64,000 nt of DNA from positions 4,596,085 through 4,660,084 of the forward strand of contig OX422192.1 of the NCBI GenBank assembly GCA_949130485.1, written 5' to 3'. Positions 33,003 through 44,626 of this stretch are shown here, piece after piece. The stretch comes from Agelas oroides. Taxonomy: Eukaryota > Porifera > Demospongiae > Agelasida > Agelasidae. Position 1 is the first letter of the stretch; the number at the start of each line of letters is the position of its first letter. Under the pieces are notes generated by a model. The model searched no databases and was not told where the DNA came from. It saw only the letters and a list, made by a program, of their open reading frames with translations. A program made the position numbers and the translations under genes.

Positions 33003-35033
33003 CTATGGGATGATATTTAGTCCGTAGGGTTCTATTGTTCTTAAGGCCTTGATCCAAGCACTTTCTCTCTTCTTCAGACTTCTTTGATCTTCTGTGCTTT
33101 CAACTGGCTGGACTTGGATGTCAGAGGGGATGTGGTGGTTCTGTTGGACATGTCTATACAGGCGAGTTTGTACCCAGTTAGCTGGTCTTTTGGTGAACAT
33201 TTCTCTCAAATGGTTTCTGAATCTATTGTGTAAGGGTTGTGTGGTCATTCCTGCATATTGGACTTTACATCTAGTGCATATTATTACATAGATGACATTC
33301 CTTGTTTTACAGCTGATGGTGTTTGTAATCTTGAGGTTGTGGTATGTACCTTTGGAGGTGCTCTTAATATAAGGTTTGGTATCGAGGGCTCTGCATGTCA
33401 AGCAGTTATTACTGCATCTTTTGATTAGTGGGGGTGCATTCAGGGCAGGCAGGGGTTCACAAAGGAGAGTGAGGTCTCGGTCAATTTTATATACGATCTT
33501 TGAGTCCTCTAGTCTTGCTCGGGTAAGCTGTTTTCTGATGCTCTTATGGGTTCTACAGGCTACCGTGGGTCTATTTGGGAAAAGTCTAGAAAGTAGCGGG
33601 GATTTCTCGATGAGGTGCCAGTGTTTAACAAGCAATCTTCTGAGGCGGTGTGTTGGTAAATGCGGTGAATATGTAGTAGTGAAAGTTAGGCGTTCATCTC
33701 CAGCGTGTGGTTTGCTTGCTAGCGTTTTTAGTCTGTCAGGGAATTTAATCCCTCTAATGCTCTCGTCTATGGTCTCTTGCCTATATCCTCTTTTTTTCAT
33801 ATTTTCGACATGCTTCTCTCTGTGCGTTTGGAATGTAGCTTCGTTTGAGTTCGTTCGGAGGTATCTAAGTAGTTCTCCTTTGATGATACCCCGGCCTGTT
33901 CCAGAGGGGTGGGCAGATGAGGCATGTACATACTGTTGGGTATTGGTGGGCTTGATATGGGTTTTGATATCCAGGATGCCTTCCTTGGTAAATCTCTCCC
34001 CTTTGTATAAGCATAGGTCTAAGAATGTGATTTCGTCTGTTGAAAACTCGGCAGTAAAATTAATGCGCGGGTGTAGGTTGTTGATGCTTTTGATGAACTG
34101 TTCCAGGCTTTCTTTCGTGTCAGTCCACACTAAAAATATATCATCTATGTATCTCTTCCAATGTATGGGGGAGGGGTTTGTTTCAGAAAGGATTCTGGAT
34201 TCCAGTGCACCCATGAAAATGTTAGCATAGGCAGGTGCCATCTTTGTACCCATGGCTGTGCCTTGTTTCTGAATGTAAAAATTATCGTTAAATCTGAAAA
34301 CATTTTTGTAAAGAATGAGTTCTAAAAGCTTTTTTAGCCAACTGGTTGGAGGACACAGAGGGTCCTTGTTATCCCAGTTTTCAATGGCTTGAAGCGCAGC
34401 GTGAATGCCATCTTCCGTCGGGATGTTGGTGTACAATGAGGAAACATCCAGGGTACAAAGAATGCAGTCCTTGGGTAATTTAGTGGATTCTATGTATTTA
34501 ACAAATTCATTTGTGTCTTTTATGTAGGAGGGGAGTGATTTCGCTAGGGGCTGAAGCCAGTGGTCCAAGTAAGCTGAAATCTTTTCAGTTGGACCATCAC
34601 AACCTGAGACTATGGGCCTAGCTGAGGGTGGGTTTTTATGTATCTTTTTTAGGAAGTACATTTCCTGTGTCCTCACCATTCGTGGAGGTAGGAGGTACTC
34701 AGCAGTGGGTTTATCTATGTGTCCCTCTTGGTACATGGATCTAACAGCTTGGGTTACTTCTTCGGCTACTTGTTTAGTCTGGTCTTCCTGAAGCTCATTG
34801 TACGTATCTCTATCTGAAAGATGCTGTAAACCAGTTTCAATGTATTCCTGTCTATCTTGTATTACAACAGTGGATCCTTTGTCTGCCTTTTTGATGATAA
34901 TGTCTTTCCTTTTTCTAAGTTTTCTGAGGGCTATTCGTTGGCGTTGGCTTAGATTGTTTCTAGTCCTATGTGGTTTCAACTTGGTAGCTTCTATCTTGAG
35001 GGCATATATATAGTCTTCTAGGCAATTATTCAT
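33003..35033 (-). CDS. PLE reverse transcriptase with GIY-YIG endonuclease
   Basis: 676 codons without a stop. IIKKADKGSTVVI near residue 48 is the conserved PLE entry. RT motif A is LDVSSLYTNIP (about 196), motif B GTAMGTKMAPAYANIF (about 260) and motif C RYIDDIFLVW (about 295). RT thumb sequences follow. A CSNNCLTC cysteine cluster precedes the GIY-YIG domain: VIYVIICTRCKVQYAGMT, then the R and H of LHNRFRNHL. The enzyme copies its own RNA at a nick made by the nuclease. The ATG overlaps the upstream TGA (ATGA, 35030-35033) beside a C7 run, and one extra C would join both frames, so this may be a single protein split by an indel or by programmed slippage. It looks recently active. Confidence 0.95.
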   Translation of the reverse strand: MNNCLEDYIYALKIEATKLKPHRTRNNLSQRQRIALRKLRKRKDIIIKKADKGSTVVIQDRQEYIETGLQHLSDRDTYNELQEDQTKQVAEEVTQAVRSMYQEGHIDKPTAEYLLPPRMVRTQEMYFLKKIHKNPPSARPIVSGCDGPTEKISAYLDHWLQPLAKSLPSYIKDTNEFVKYIESTKLPKDCILCTLDVSSLYTNIPTEDGIHAALQAIENWDNKDPLCPPTSWLKKLLELILYKNVFRFNDNFYIQKQGTAMGTKMAPAYANIFMGALESRILSETNPSPIHWKRYIDDIFLVWTDTKESLEQFIKSINNLHPRINFTAEFSTDEITFLDLCLYKGERFTKEGILDIKTHIKPTNTQQYVHASSAHPSGTGRGIIKGELLRYLRTNSNEATFQTHREKHVENMKKRGYRQETIDESIRGIKFPDRLKTLASKPHAGDERLTFTTTYSPHLPTHRLRRLLVKHWHLIEKSPLLSRLFPNRPTVACRTHKSIRKQLTRARLEDSKIVYKIDRDLTLLCEPLPALNAPPLIKRCSNNCLTCRALDTKPYIKSTSKGTYHNLKITNTISCKTRNVIYVIICTRCKVQYAGMTTQPLHNRFRNHLREMFTKRPANWVQTRLYRHVQQNHHIPSDIQVQPVESTEDQRSLKKRESAWIKALRTIEPYGLNIIP

Positions 35034-36090
35034 TGATGGGGGGGTATGTAATTGCTTTGGGGTTTAAATTTCCTTTTCTTTGGCCTGTTTTGCTGAAACT
35101 CATATTTAAGCCTAAGGGTACGGGCAAATTTGTTTATATCTTTCTGAATGGCAGATGGGTGTGGTATGGGTGGGGTTGGGACAAAACCTAAACCTTTGCT
35201 GAGTATCGAAGTCTCCTCTTTGGTGAGGGTACAGGAGGACAAATTTACACAGTGGTCATTGTTTTGTACTCTATTTGGTTTTTGTTTATGTTGATTGTTA
35301 TGATTATACCTTCTAAATCTACGGCATTCTTTACTGTTACTTTTCAAAGGATATTCAGCTTCGTCACTTGAGCGTAGCTCAGGGGGGCTGGCTTGGGGGC
35401 TAGTTGGTGTGCCTGTAGTGGGGGAAGCTTGAGAGACATTAATGGTGGGGGCTTGGTTAGTGGGAATGGAGGTAGAGGTGGAAGAATGAGTGCCATTAGG
35501 GGGGGTGGGGGTAGTTTGAGTGACATGAGGGGTGGGGGGGGTTGTGTGTGCATGTGTGATTGGGTTGGGATATGGTGGTACTGTGGTGGTGGGGGGTGTG
35601 GTCTTTTCTTGTGGCACGTGTGTGCGTGTCGTTGGGTTGGGATGTGGTGGTATTGTGGTGGAGGATATGGTCTCATCCTGTGGTGTGCGGCTTGTTTTCG
35701 TGGGAAAGCCGGCTTGTTCCCACACTTGCCGTTTGGGTGTCGTGGGGATTGAGGGTTTGGTATCCGAACATTATTTCTTGAGGCTTTCTTCTCTCTTTTC
35801 TCCCTGAGTTGATTTCTTAATTTGTTAGCACGGTTTTCAATGGGAGTTATTTTGTTTTCAATGATCTTTGTGAGCCTTTGTTTGTCTTTGATTGAAAGGC
35901 TTGAGGCTTCTGCCTTATTAAACATGCTCTTTTTGGTCGATTCTATCTTAGATTCAATTGTATTGGCTAGGCTCTTATAATGCTCGAGTACCAAGTCTCG
36001 TAACCTATTACCGATTTCGGTTTGGAGGGATAAGATTTCTTTCCGTAGGCCCTGGAGGAGTACTAGGAAATGGCTTTTGTTAAAGACCAC
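35030..36090 (-). pseudogene. PLE N-terminal region, coiled coil and Pro-rich, frame-shifted
   Basis: The upper frame from 36090 gives a helical, coiled-coil-like start (LQTEIGNRLRDLVLEHYKSL; IENRANKLRNQLREKREKK). It then runs on as a His/Pro-rich stretch to 35344. From about 35725 a second frame carries TTIPPHPNPTTRTHVPQEKT repeats. It then reads NLSSCTLTKEETSILSKGLG and IQKDINKFARTLRLKYEF, the conserved PLE segment before the RT, up to the TGA at 35030. So the frame must change between about 35750 and 35350, in low-complexity C/A-rich DNA. Either a frameshift mutation or sequence error. Confidence 0.75.
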
Positions 36091-36126
36091 CTAAAAAATT
36101 AAAAATACAGTTATAGGTTTTACCTC

Positions 36127-37216
36127 TCAGATTGCATTGCAAACAATCTCAGAGCACCTAAAACCCACATTTTTGTTGAGGAGCATGCCCGCAGAGCCCC
36201 TAGACAATGCTTCAAACAGCTTCCCCCCAAAACTCAAAAGAACCCTCTCCTCTCGAAACATGAGGGGACAGACTGCACACAACAGATCTTCCTCTAGCAA
36301 CCCTCTTGGAGAAAAAGGAGACATCCTATATTTGATGACAAGCATCCTGGGTGTATGTTCCAACTCTCACTTCAAGTGTCAGGCATCCCATGACCCATTT
36401 GCTGCCCCGTGATCTCTATCTGTGCTGTTCTGGATGGGGCTTAACAGATACTTCCATCACTTATTCACTTGATGAAATTGTCTGAGTCTGTATTTATGAA
36501 CTCCGTCTGCTGAGAAAAGTTGTGGTAGTGATTGCATGGTTAGAAATCAGAAGTCTGGCTGTACTCTTCATTGAATCTTGCATCCTCGTGCAAATTTATT
36601 CAGTGATCAGTCCTTCACGGTGCATAGATCGTATATTTATATTCCTTAGCCTTGTACCCAGGCTCTCTCAACACAAGGCTATGTCCACCTATTTGAAACA
36701 GTCTCAGACTTCACCATGCCAAACCATCCCCTATTCCATTTCTCTCAGAACATCAACCCTCCTTCTCCTAATTTACATTTTAGTTGATGTAATTTGTGAA
36801 TCAAGACTTGTGTATGCTACACTGATATAATGGTCGTCATGGGACCAGCATTTATTTTTTATTTGCTGTTTCAGGCAGGTGGTTGCTTTATGCTGGTCAT
36901 TTTGCACAATTAGTACAACTGGGACCAGGAGTAGTTACCGTAACAAACAAGAGCTGGCTGTCTTTAACATGCAGCGACCACTATAGACAGGTTTCACTCT
37001 AGTGACAATACATTGAGTGAGAATGCAGCATATCAACTAGTAAGCGGTAGAATATGTCAAAGGAGAAGGTACACATTCTACAAAGAGTTTGAGTGCAGCA
37101 GAGTTAGTTAGCTTGCAGTACATGCCGATATTAAATGCACACTGTCACTGCTCACTTTGGCCTGGGCTTGCTACGGAATGATGCACACAAATGATCAAAA
37201 AGTAATTCGTGTGGAA
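36127..37216. other. No gene recognised
   Basis: 36135-36412 has CTCAGAGCACCTAAAA, also seen at 62605-62630, a hint of a dispersed repeat. The rest has no support for coding. Confidence 0.4.
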
Positions 37217-37218
37217 TA

Positions 37219-37748
37219 CCGTATAGCCGGTTAATTTCGCGGGGTGCAAATTTTCGCGTTTTTCGCGAGTCGGGACCGATTCGCGAAAATTTTCTCCCGC
37301 GAAAATTTAGCTGTTTGTTGAAAGTAACACGTGAAAGAGACCGAGTATCATTTTAGAAGTCTGTCGTTGTAAAGCAAAGTTCTAGATGTCTATCGTTTCC
37401 TGTGTCTTACAATATCGCTCCCTTCAGGGTTCAATACTGCCACTGCGGGATCTTTTGCGTTTCTACGTTCCTGTGCACACTGTAGTTGCTCTCCAACTGT
37501 TGCTACCCAAACAGCGCTATATGTGTGGTAGCCTCGAACGCAGCTTTCTGCTTCAAAAGTCTCCATTGGTATCATTCGCACGTTTTGCTTCTCTGCTGGC
37601 AAGTTACGGTAGTTGTACATGTGCGCTAAATAGAAATTTATGACGACGCGTGTGTGACCGCGAAATTTTAATTCGCGAAAATTTGTGCTGAGGCATCTTT
37701 TGCTCGATTCGCGAAAATTTGTACCCGCGAAATTAACCGGCTATACGG
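37219..37748. mobile_element. TA-flanked MITE with about 40-bp TIRs
   Basis: Ends CCGTATAGCCGGTTAATTTC (left) and the complement (right, 37709-37748), each flanked by TA. The subterminal CGCGAAAATTT motifs repeat several times. TA target and TIR form fit Tc1/mariner-type MITEs. The interior (37330-37650) is unique. Confidence 0.9.
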
Positions 37749-37889
37749 TAGTAAACCTTTTACAAGCCTTTGCTGCCCAATAGAGCACAAATTTAGGGCT
37801 CAAAAACAGACTGTATCTTCAAACAGTCGTCTCACTTGATCCAACATGCCTCTTATGGAGGCCGCTAGCTCTGAGCTGTACAATCCATT

Positions 37890-38128
37890 TCTCCCTCCCA
37901 GCTGCCACGAATATACACCTTCATCCTGACTACTTTATCTTACTGATATTTTCCTTACTTGTTCTCTTTTTCCTTGATATGCTGCATACTCTCTGAATGC
38001 ATGCTAGTTCAGAACAATTTTTGGTTACGTAGAAAGAGGGTTATCGCGATTATTCGGTGGGCACGGGGAACTCCCATGTCATGTTTTATGACGTAACCTC
38101 ATGGAGCTATGTGAACTTAGACGATCCC
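37890..38128 (-). repeat. Right TIR of the 10.2-kb element
   Basis: Inverted copy of 27886-28125. The direct repeat GAATCCAAGC follows at 38129. Confidence 0.85.
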
Positions 38129-38693
38129 GAATCCAAGCAGATAGTCTTCTTTGTCTTGTTAAACGTTTAGCGCAGTCAGTGCTTCACTGTCGGTAAAATT
38201 GGGGATTTCCCCCATTTCCTGTCGGCATTGGCATCCAATAATCACTTTATAACTAGGGATACACATTGTGCAAATGACCTCGCTCCGCGAACGACCGCGT
38301 TTGCCCTCGTATTTCCCAAGTATAGTTTGTACGTTCCCAATCCATGTATCCTGGGAACCAAACCAGTCTTACCATGTAAAAATGGCTGCTGTTGTAAGCT
38401 TGAGTTGGTAGAACAAAGAGCGTGTTTGTCTTATGGTACAGTCGCTATTTGTCTGCCGTGGGTTGCTCACAGATGGAACTGTCATACCAGTAAGTTTGGT
38501 AGCTGTTGTGTCTACCGTTCTGGAGAAATCCGTGTTTTGCGGATATCTCACTCCTGCATCTGTTTCCCTTGGGCTACCGACACAGTTCGCTGACTGTTGT
38601 TTAGTAACAGCTAGAGCTTTCATGCCTGCCAGTCTGATAGTGATCTCGTACACCATTCTTGAGATATTGAAGTTTTTAGGCCAACTTCCGGTT

Positions 38694-38721
38694 GACGACG
38701 ACGACGACGACGACGACGACG
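38694..38721. repeat. (GAC)9 microsatellite
   Basis: Reads as poly-Asp in one plus frame; the surrounding ORF (38433-38774) is unsupported. An A19 run follows at about 38843. Confidence 0.9.
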
Positions 38722-39364
38722 AAAAATCTCAATTGAACACGGGTATAGCCTCGCTTCGCTCGGAATTAAGTTAGTTAAGATATGGCCTGGCGGAACCCCT
38801 CATGTGGTGGTCGGAACTTTGAAGATAAGCTTAGATTCACTTGAAAAAAAAAAAAAAAAAAAATAATAAAAATAAAAGGAGTTTAGTAGAGTCGAGTGCT
38901 GCGCTGGGCTTTAACTACGTAGAATACGCAATTTATACTCTGGTACCCAAGGGAGCTGTACGGTGGTTGTGTGTGGAACAGAGCCGTGAGTTGTTTAGTG
39001 ACATAAGGGGGAGAGGTGGGGCTAGTAATGCTTGCTTCCACTCGTGAATGAGCCCCCCCCCATAGACAAGCTGTGAATTTTTTTGAAATGTGCATTCATT
39101 TTGGTGCGGTCAAAGTTGTCCATTCCAAGAGTATTGACAAACATGAGTCTAGCCTGACTTTGAAGTAGCTCTGAGCAAAAGCTAACATAGATTGGTTTGA
39201 GATACATTGGTGGTTAGGATGCTACCTACAGTGAGCATGTAGATGCTAACCCTAAAGCAAACCCTAAAGCAAACCCTAAACCTGAAACTAGGAGTAACCC
39301 TGGTCCTGACTGTAACACATGTTTATGTTTTTGTTGACCTCCGCCGAGTGACGGGCGTGCCACC

Positions 39365-40826
39365 TTAACCCTAAAATCCCTAACCCTAATGTCATTAACC
39401 CTAATCTCCCTAACCTTAGTTTGCCTTAACCCTAAAATCCCTAACCCTAATCTCATTAACCCTAATCTCCCTAACCTTAGTTTGCCTTAACCCTAAAATC
39501 CCTAACCCTAATTGAGCCAATGAATCTAATTAAAGCCCAACAGAGCTCCAACATCTGGAGTGTTTCTGTCCATCTCATGAATATTAATTAGTTGGTTTTA
39601 ACTAGCCCTCAGCATTACCCATGAACAACCCTGGGTTCAGTCAGCTGTCCAATGGGAGGGTTAGAGTATGTTGACTCTCATAAACTTCATTATTGACCTT
39701 CTGTTGAAACATTGGCAGCTTGGCTTGGGGTTGAAAGGAATGGGTAAATGATGATGAATATTTATAAGTATGCCCTAACCCTTTCATGGACTCAAACCCG
39801 AAACAGAACAGGGCTATGAATCTCATTAACCCTGCTTGGATACTTGTGAATGTTGTTAATGTACCAATTAAGATCAGTGAATCTCATTTAAGGCATGTAT
39901 AATTCCAGCTGGAAGTCAGGCAATCTCTCCCTTCATGCATACTAATACTTGAATTTAGCTGGCTCTGTGTGGCACCCCTAGGCAACATTCCGTTCATTAG
40001 TCCTCAAGAATACGATTAGTGGTGTCATGTTTGTTCTGTGGTAGCATTGGATTGGGTTGACTTGACAAATGTAGCATGTGAAATATTCATAGGTTCAGAT
40101 ATGTGCGGCATCTTAAGACCCTAAGTCTAGCCCTAGCCCTAACCCTAGTTTGCCTTAACCCTAAAATCCCTAACCCTAATCTCATTAACCCTAATCTCCC
40201 TAACCCTAATTAAGCCTATTAAAGCCCAACAGAGCTCTAAAATCTGGAGTGTTTCTGTCCATCTGTACATCTTGTGAGTGTTTCTGTCCATCTCATGAAT
40301 ATTAATAAGTTGGCTTTAACTAGACCTCAGCATTACCCATGAACAACCCTGGGTTCAGTCAGCTGTCCAATGGGAGGGTTAGAGTATGTTGACTCTCGTG
40401 AACTTCATTATTGACCTATTGAAACATTGGCAGCTTGGCTTGGGGTTGAAAGGAATGGGTAAATGATGAATACTTATGAGTATGCCCTAACCCTTTCTTG
40501 GACTCAAACCCGAACAGAACAGGGCTATGAATCTCATTAATCCTCCTTGCATACTTGTGAATGTTGTTAATGTCCCAATTGAGATAAATGAATCCATTAA
40601 AGGCATGTATAATTCCAGCTGGAAGTCAGGCAATCTCTCCCCTCATGCCTACTAATACTTGAATTTAGCTAGCTCTGTGTGGCACCTCTAGGCAACCTTC
40701 CATTAACTGATCCTCATGAATATGATTAGTGGTGTCATGTTTGTTCTGTGGTAGCACTGGATTGGGTTGACTTGACAAATGTAGCATGTGAAATATTCAT
40801 AGGTTCAGTTATGTGCAGCATCTTAA
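39365..40826 (+). repeat. Tandem duplication with telomere-like repeats
   Basis: Two copies of about 690-740 bp (from about 39365 and about 40106). Each starts with degenerate TAACCCTAAAATCCCTAACC repeats, then shares AAAGCCCAACAGAGCTC, CAACCCTGGGTTCAGTCAG and GGTGTCATGTTTGTTCTGTGG. Interstitial CCCTAA-type repeats, non-coding. Confidence 0.85.
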
Positions 40827-42382
40827 GGTGGCAGAGAACCCTGTACTTTCAAACCCAGAATCCAAGCGGATAGTCTTCTTTGTCTTGTTAAACTTTTAGC
40901 GCACAGTCAGTCTTGGGAGTCTTCAACCGTTCACTGTCCGTAAAATTGGGGATTTTCCCCATTTACTGTTGGCATTGGCATCCAATAATCAGTTTATAAT
41001 TAAGTTAGTTAAGATGTGGCCTGGTGGAACCCCGGCCTCATGTGGTGGTCAGAACTTTGAAGATAAGCTTAGATCGACTTAATTACACCCAAGTGGAAAG
41101 AAAAAGTGTACGTGCATGCCCAAAGTTTTAGCGTTTCTTTCCCAGCCTGAGAGGACTTACTGGAGTTTGACACCACAGCTTGAAACAGTTATCATTGAAG
41201 TATCTACTGTGCAAGCGCTAAGGTCGAGAGCTAATCCACAGCTATTGCATGGGGCCATACATTTGCCATCACAAAATGGGACCTATGGTGACACAGTGCC
41301 CAAACTGTACCCTGTTCCCTGTTCCACTTTTGCCCTAATCTAGCCAGGCTTTTACGTAGTTAGTGGGTTTCTCTTAGTCAAAATTTGTGCCCTTGCTGCT
41401 TGCTTACCATGCACCTGGAAGTGTGTGCCTCAAGTGGATCTGCTCAACAGTCTGTTATGGGTAGGACGATCAAAGTGGCCTCCCACCTATATACACCCGA
41501 TACTTTGTACTTGGGATGCAGTTACCACCTGCACTCCAATCACCGTTTTCTTTCCACTACCGATATTTTGCACTTGGGATGCAGTTACCGCCTGCACCCC
41601 TGTCACCCTTTTCTTTCCACTTGGGGTGCAGTTATGCTCGAAATAAAAAAAAAAACATATAAAAGGAGTTTAGTAGAGTGCTGTAGTGTTGTAGCTGTGA
41701 GTAGTGCGTAATGCCTGCTTGTGAAAGCAACCTTGTGTCTAGAAGCAGCAGAAAGGCCACAGTGGCCAAGACTGTATTTGTTGAGTACGCCCAGGTCTTG
41801 CGGCCGTATGCCTAGCCTAGTTGGTGACCGTGGCCAGGTGCTTCGAGTGCTGGGCTGGGCTTTAACTAGAATATGCAATTTATCGTTGGTGCTACACTCT
41901 GGTACCCAAGGGAACTGTACGGTGGTTGTGTGTGGAACAGAGCCATGAGTTGTTTAGCAACATAAGGGGGAGAGGTGGGGCTAGTAATGCTTGCTTCAAC
42001 TCGTGAATGAGCCCCTCCTGTAGACAAGCTGTGAGTTTTTCAAAATGTGCGTTCATTTTGGTGCAGTCAAAGTTGTCCATTCCAAGAGTTAGTGACAAAC
42101 ATGAGTCTAGCCTGACTTTGACAGTAGCGCTGAACAAACATTGGCGTAGAGATACATTGGTGGTTAGGACACTACCTTCAGTGAGTGTGTAGATGCGTCC
42201 ATTGAGTGGCAATTTTGGGTTAATGAATATATTAATGAGCTGCTAAAATCCTTTTTAAAATTAGGCAAAGCAAGATTGCCCTAAGCAAAGCCTACCCCTG
42301 AAACTAGGAGTATAACCCTGGTCCTGACTGTAACCCAAGTCTATGTTTTCGTTAACCTTCGCCGAAAGACTTCACCGCCACC
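40827..42382 (+). mobile_element. TTAA element, 1.56 kb
   Basis: TTAA at 40823-40826 and 42383-42386. Ends GGTGGCAGAG and, inverted, CACCGCCACC. It is the best-bounded copy of a family also seen at 16440-16732, 17460-18622, 27836-39364 (split) and 44240-44622. No transposase; a partial tandem of CACTTGGGATGCAGTTACC lies inside (41510-41640). Confidence 0.8.
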
Positions 42383-42386
42383 TTAA

Positions 42387-44240
42387 GGCTATCAAAGCAC
42401 CATGGTTGGGACCAGGTGGGCCAATTCTTGCCCTGGCTACATGGACAGGCTTAGAAAACCCTACTTTCACCTTGTACAGGGTTCATTTCTGGCAGGGAAG
42501 GCTATATACTAGGACTCTGAGTGGGTGTTTGACCTCTGAGAGAGCCAAATATTGCATGCTCATTACTGAGTGGGCATGGTTACAATCTCAAGTCTGCTTG
42601 CTAAGGCTGGAAGTGGACTTGGATTCAGTTTTGGAGTCAGAGCTTGGACAGAGATGGAGATATGGTGCGTTAAAGGTAGGTTTGTCAACATTAAAAATAA
42701 ACTTCACAAGTACAGCACACTTATACCCTCATAGTTTTACCTTGCCTATGGTGACTTGCACTGTACAAAAAGTTTGATGAAAATTGGCTGATCTCCATGG
42801 AAATGGGATGTGTTTTGTACTACACTGCAAACCATGGTTTAGAGGAAATCCTCTGAAAAATGATCTACAGTATGTAGTAAAACAATGCTTGGTGGCCAAG
42901 CTTTAAAATTACATTTCCAGCTACGTTAGTCCTTGGACAAACTCTACAAGTCATAGAAGCCATTATCAGGCGTTGTCAGTACCTTTGGATCTCTGACAGA
43001 GTGAGTTAAGTAGTTGATATCATAGCTACATGATTCAGGCAAAGTTTGGACAGAATTATCAGTTAACTCTGAAAGCACATAGCTACACAGCTAAGTCAAG
43101 TAGTCCATGTTTATAAGATCAACAATTTCAGAGTCCTCTAAGCCTCCAGCAGTTCAAGGTGCATTGATTCTCTCAGTGTGAATACAAGGCAGTAACAATG
43201 GTATGATAACTAAGGCAGACAATACTGCTTTTAGGAAATATTGCTTTTAGGCAATACTGCTTTTAGTCCCACTACCTCTACCAAACCAAACCAAAAGTGC
43301 ATTAATCTACAAGGTGACAGACAAGCTGAGACAGCTAGGGTATGAGGTTTAATTCATAATACTTTAGTAGATGCTGTTGTATGGCCTCACAAGTATGTTG
43401 TATCTACAGTATAGCATTGTACTATAAAATTATTCCAGTAACACCAGCTACAGAACATGAAAATATATCTCAGAAGTCTACAGCTTCAAACATGACAGAA
43501 TCACATGCCAATTCATCTTTGAGGTCTACATTGTCTTGAGATTTTGACAAAATAGGTCATATTGCATTATGGTTTCCCATAAATATCTGAACAAGTGACT
43601 TTCTAAAAGCAGTCAAGGAAACAGCCACGTAGTCACACTTCACTTAAGGCAAACTCCATGATTCTAAGTGCAATGATCGATTTCATTATGCCTACTGGCG
43701 CTTGCGGGGCAACATCCTGCTTTTCTATGGAGCCTAGTACAGGTATTCCAAACCAGTGACTTTCAACAAGCAATTTAACAGGTGACCACATGCAATGATA
43801 GGCACCAGCAAGGCAACTTTATACCAAGGTGCAGTGTCTTTGCAACTCACTTGTATATCTGGAAACAGAGCTTGAGTGAGTTGGCGAAATAGCACTCTTT
43901 TAACTTACCTATATGAAAATTAAAGTCTTGCAACTGATATGGGTTTTATATATCCTTGTGAGGCCGTTGCTGGTATGTTTACAGCAGTCCAAAAGAGCAT
44001 CGCTCGCTTCTCTTGAAGCTTCCACACATGAGAAAATTATGTAATCTCAAATATTTGACTCCAACGTCGTAGAGAAGTCATAGCAGTTTCCACTAACGTA
44101 GAGATTCCGGACAAAAAGAGTGCTCATTTATTAATAGTAGATGAACAACTATTCAAACCATATACTTATGTTACTCTATATCTTCATTTTCACGTTTTCA
44201 ACTCTATTAAAGACATTCATGGGCTAAAACTAGTCTCAAG
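42387..44240. other. MITE cargo, then no gene recognised
   Basis: 42390-42680 matches the interior of the TTAACCCTTTAAAC MITE family (GGTTCATTTCTGGCAGGGAA). 42690-44240 is AT-rich with no ORF or repeat I can support; 43225-43270 has three copies of GCAATACTGCTTTTAG-like sequence. Confidence 0.5.
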
Positions 44241-44622
44241 TGGAATCCAAGCTGATGGAATTCTTTGTCTTAAACATTTAGCGAACAGTCAGTTTTGGGA
44301 GTCTTCAACCATTCACTGTCCGTAAAATTGGGGATTTTCCCCATTTCCTGTTGGCATTGGCATCCAATAATCAGTTTATAATTAAGTTAGTAAACCCTGA
44401 ATTGTTTTAGCCCAGCAAGCCACTCATTGTTCTGCACTGTATACATAAAACGCAAGTGTAACGAATGAGTTGCACTTGGATTTTAGTAGACTTGAGACAG
44501 TTTAGGAAGACACAAGTGTGTACACAGGCAAAATGAATAATAGCTGCTATCAATAGGCCGGGTTTGGATTCCATTGGTCGCATAGGTTTGTTGACCTTGA
44601 AAATACAGGATTCTGTGCCACC
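44240..44622. mobile_element. Short TTAA-family element fused to the next
   Basis: GGAATCCAAGCTGATGG at the left and GGATTCCATTGG through GTGCCACC at the right are inverted ends of the GGTGGC family. The right TTAA (44623-44626) is shared with the adjacent MITE. Confidence 0.6.
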
Positions 44623-44626
44623 TTAA

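Larger units (their letters stand above)
32610..36100 (-). mobile_element. Penelope-like retroelement (PLE)
   Basis: A two-ORF, GIY-YIG-containing PLE reading leftward. The 3' non-coding region (33002 to about 32640) has GCGAAACGTCGGGCC preceded by ATAGATGAG (complement of about 32692-32722), a degenerate hammerhead-like string typical of PLE terminal repeats. The 5' border is placed by the acceptor-like TTTTTTAG just before 36090. No full terminal repeat pair was seen. It lies inside the 10.2-kb TIR element, so it is the younger insertion. Confidence 0.85.
27886..38128. mobile_element. 10.2-kb element with long TIRs and 10-bp TSD
   Basis: The left terminus GGGATCGTCTAAGTTCACAT and the right terminus, its complement, start inverted repeats of about 240 bp (27886-28125; 37890-38128), with weaker similarity to about 380 bp. 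GAATCCAAGC is duplicated exactly at 27876-27885 and 38129-38138. Long TIRs plus a 9-11-bp duplication fit Mutator-like elements. Inside are a proline-rich minus-strand ORF, an inverted pair of 0.5-kb repeats, several MITEs and a Penelope-like element. No transposase was recognised, so it is probably non-autonomous or cargo-bearing. Confidence 0.8.
27836..39364 (+). mobile_element. TTAA element split by a 10.2-kb insertion
   Basis: Left end TTAA (27832-27835) then GGTGGCAGAGAACCC; right end GTGCCACC then TTAA (39365-39368). Without the insertion 27886-38128 the host is about 1.28 kb and resembles 40827-42382 over much of its length. It also carries unmatched sequence around 38263-38760. Confidence 0.7.

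Noticed and set aside
33376-34230. 284-codon plus-strand ORF
   Set aside because: It lies antisense to the conserved RT/GIY-YIG coding sequence, which explains its openness.
35393-35807. Gly-rich plus-strand ORFs
   Set aside because: They are antisense reads of the C/A-rich PLE N-terminal region.
38433-38774. ORF with poly-Asp
   Set aside because: The Asp run is a (GAC)n microsatellite; the rest of the ORF has no domain and lies in a repeat family.
39226-40240. A true chromosome end
   Set aside because: The CCCTAA repeats are degenerate and internal, with unrelated unique DNA on both sides.
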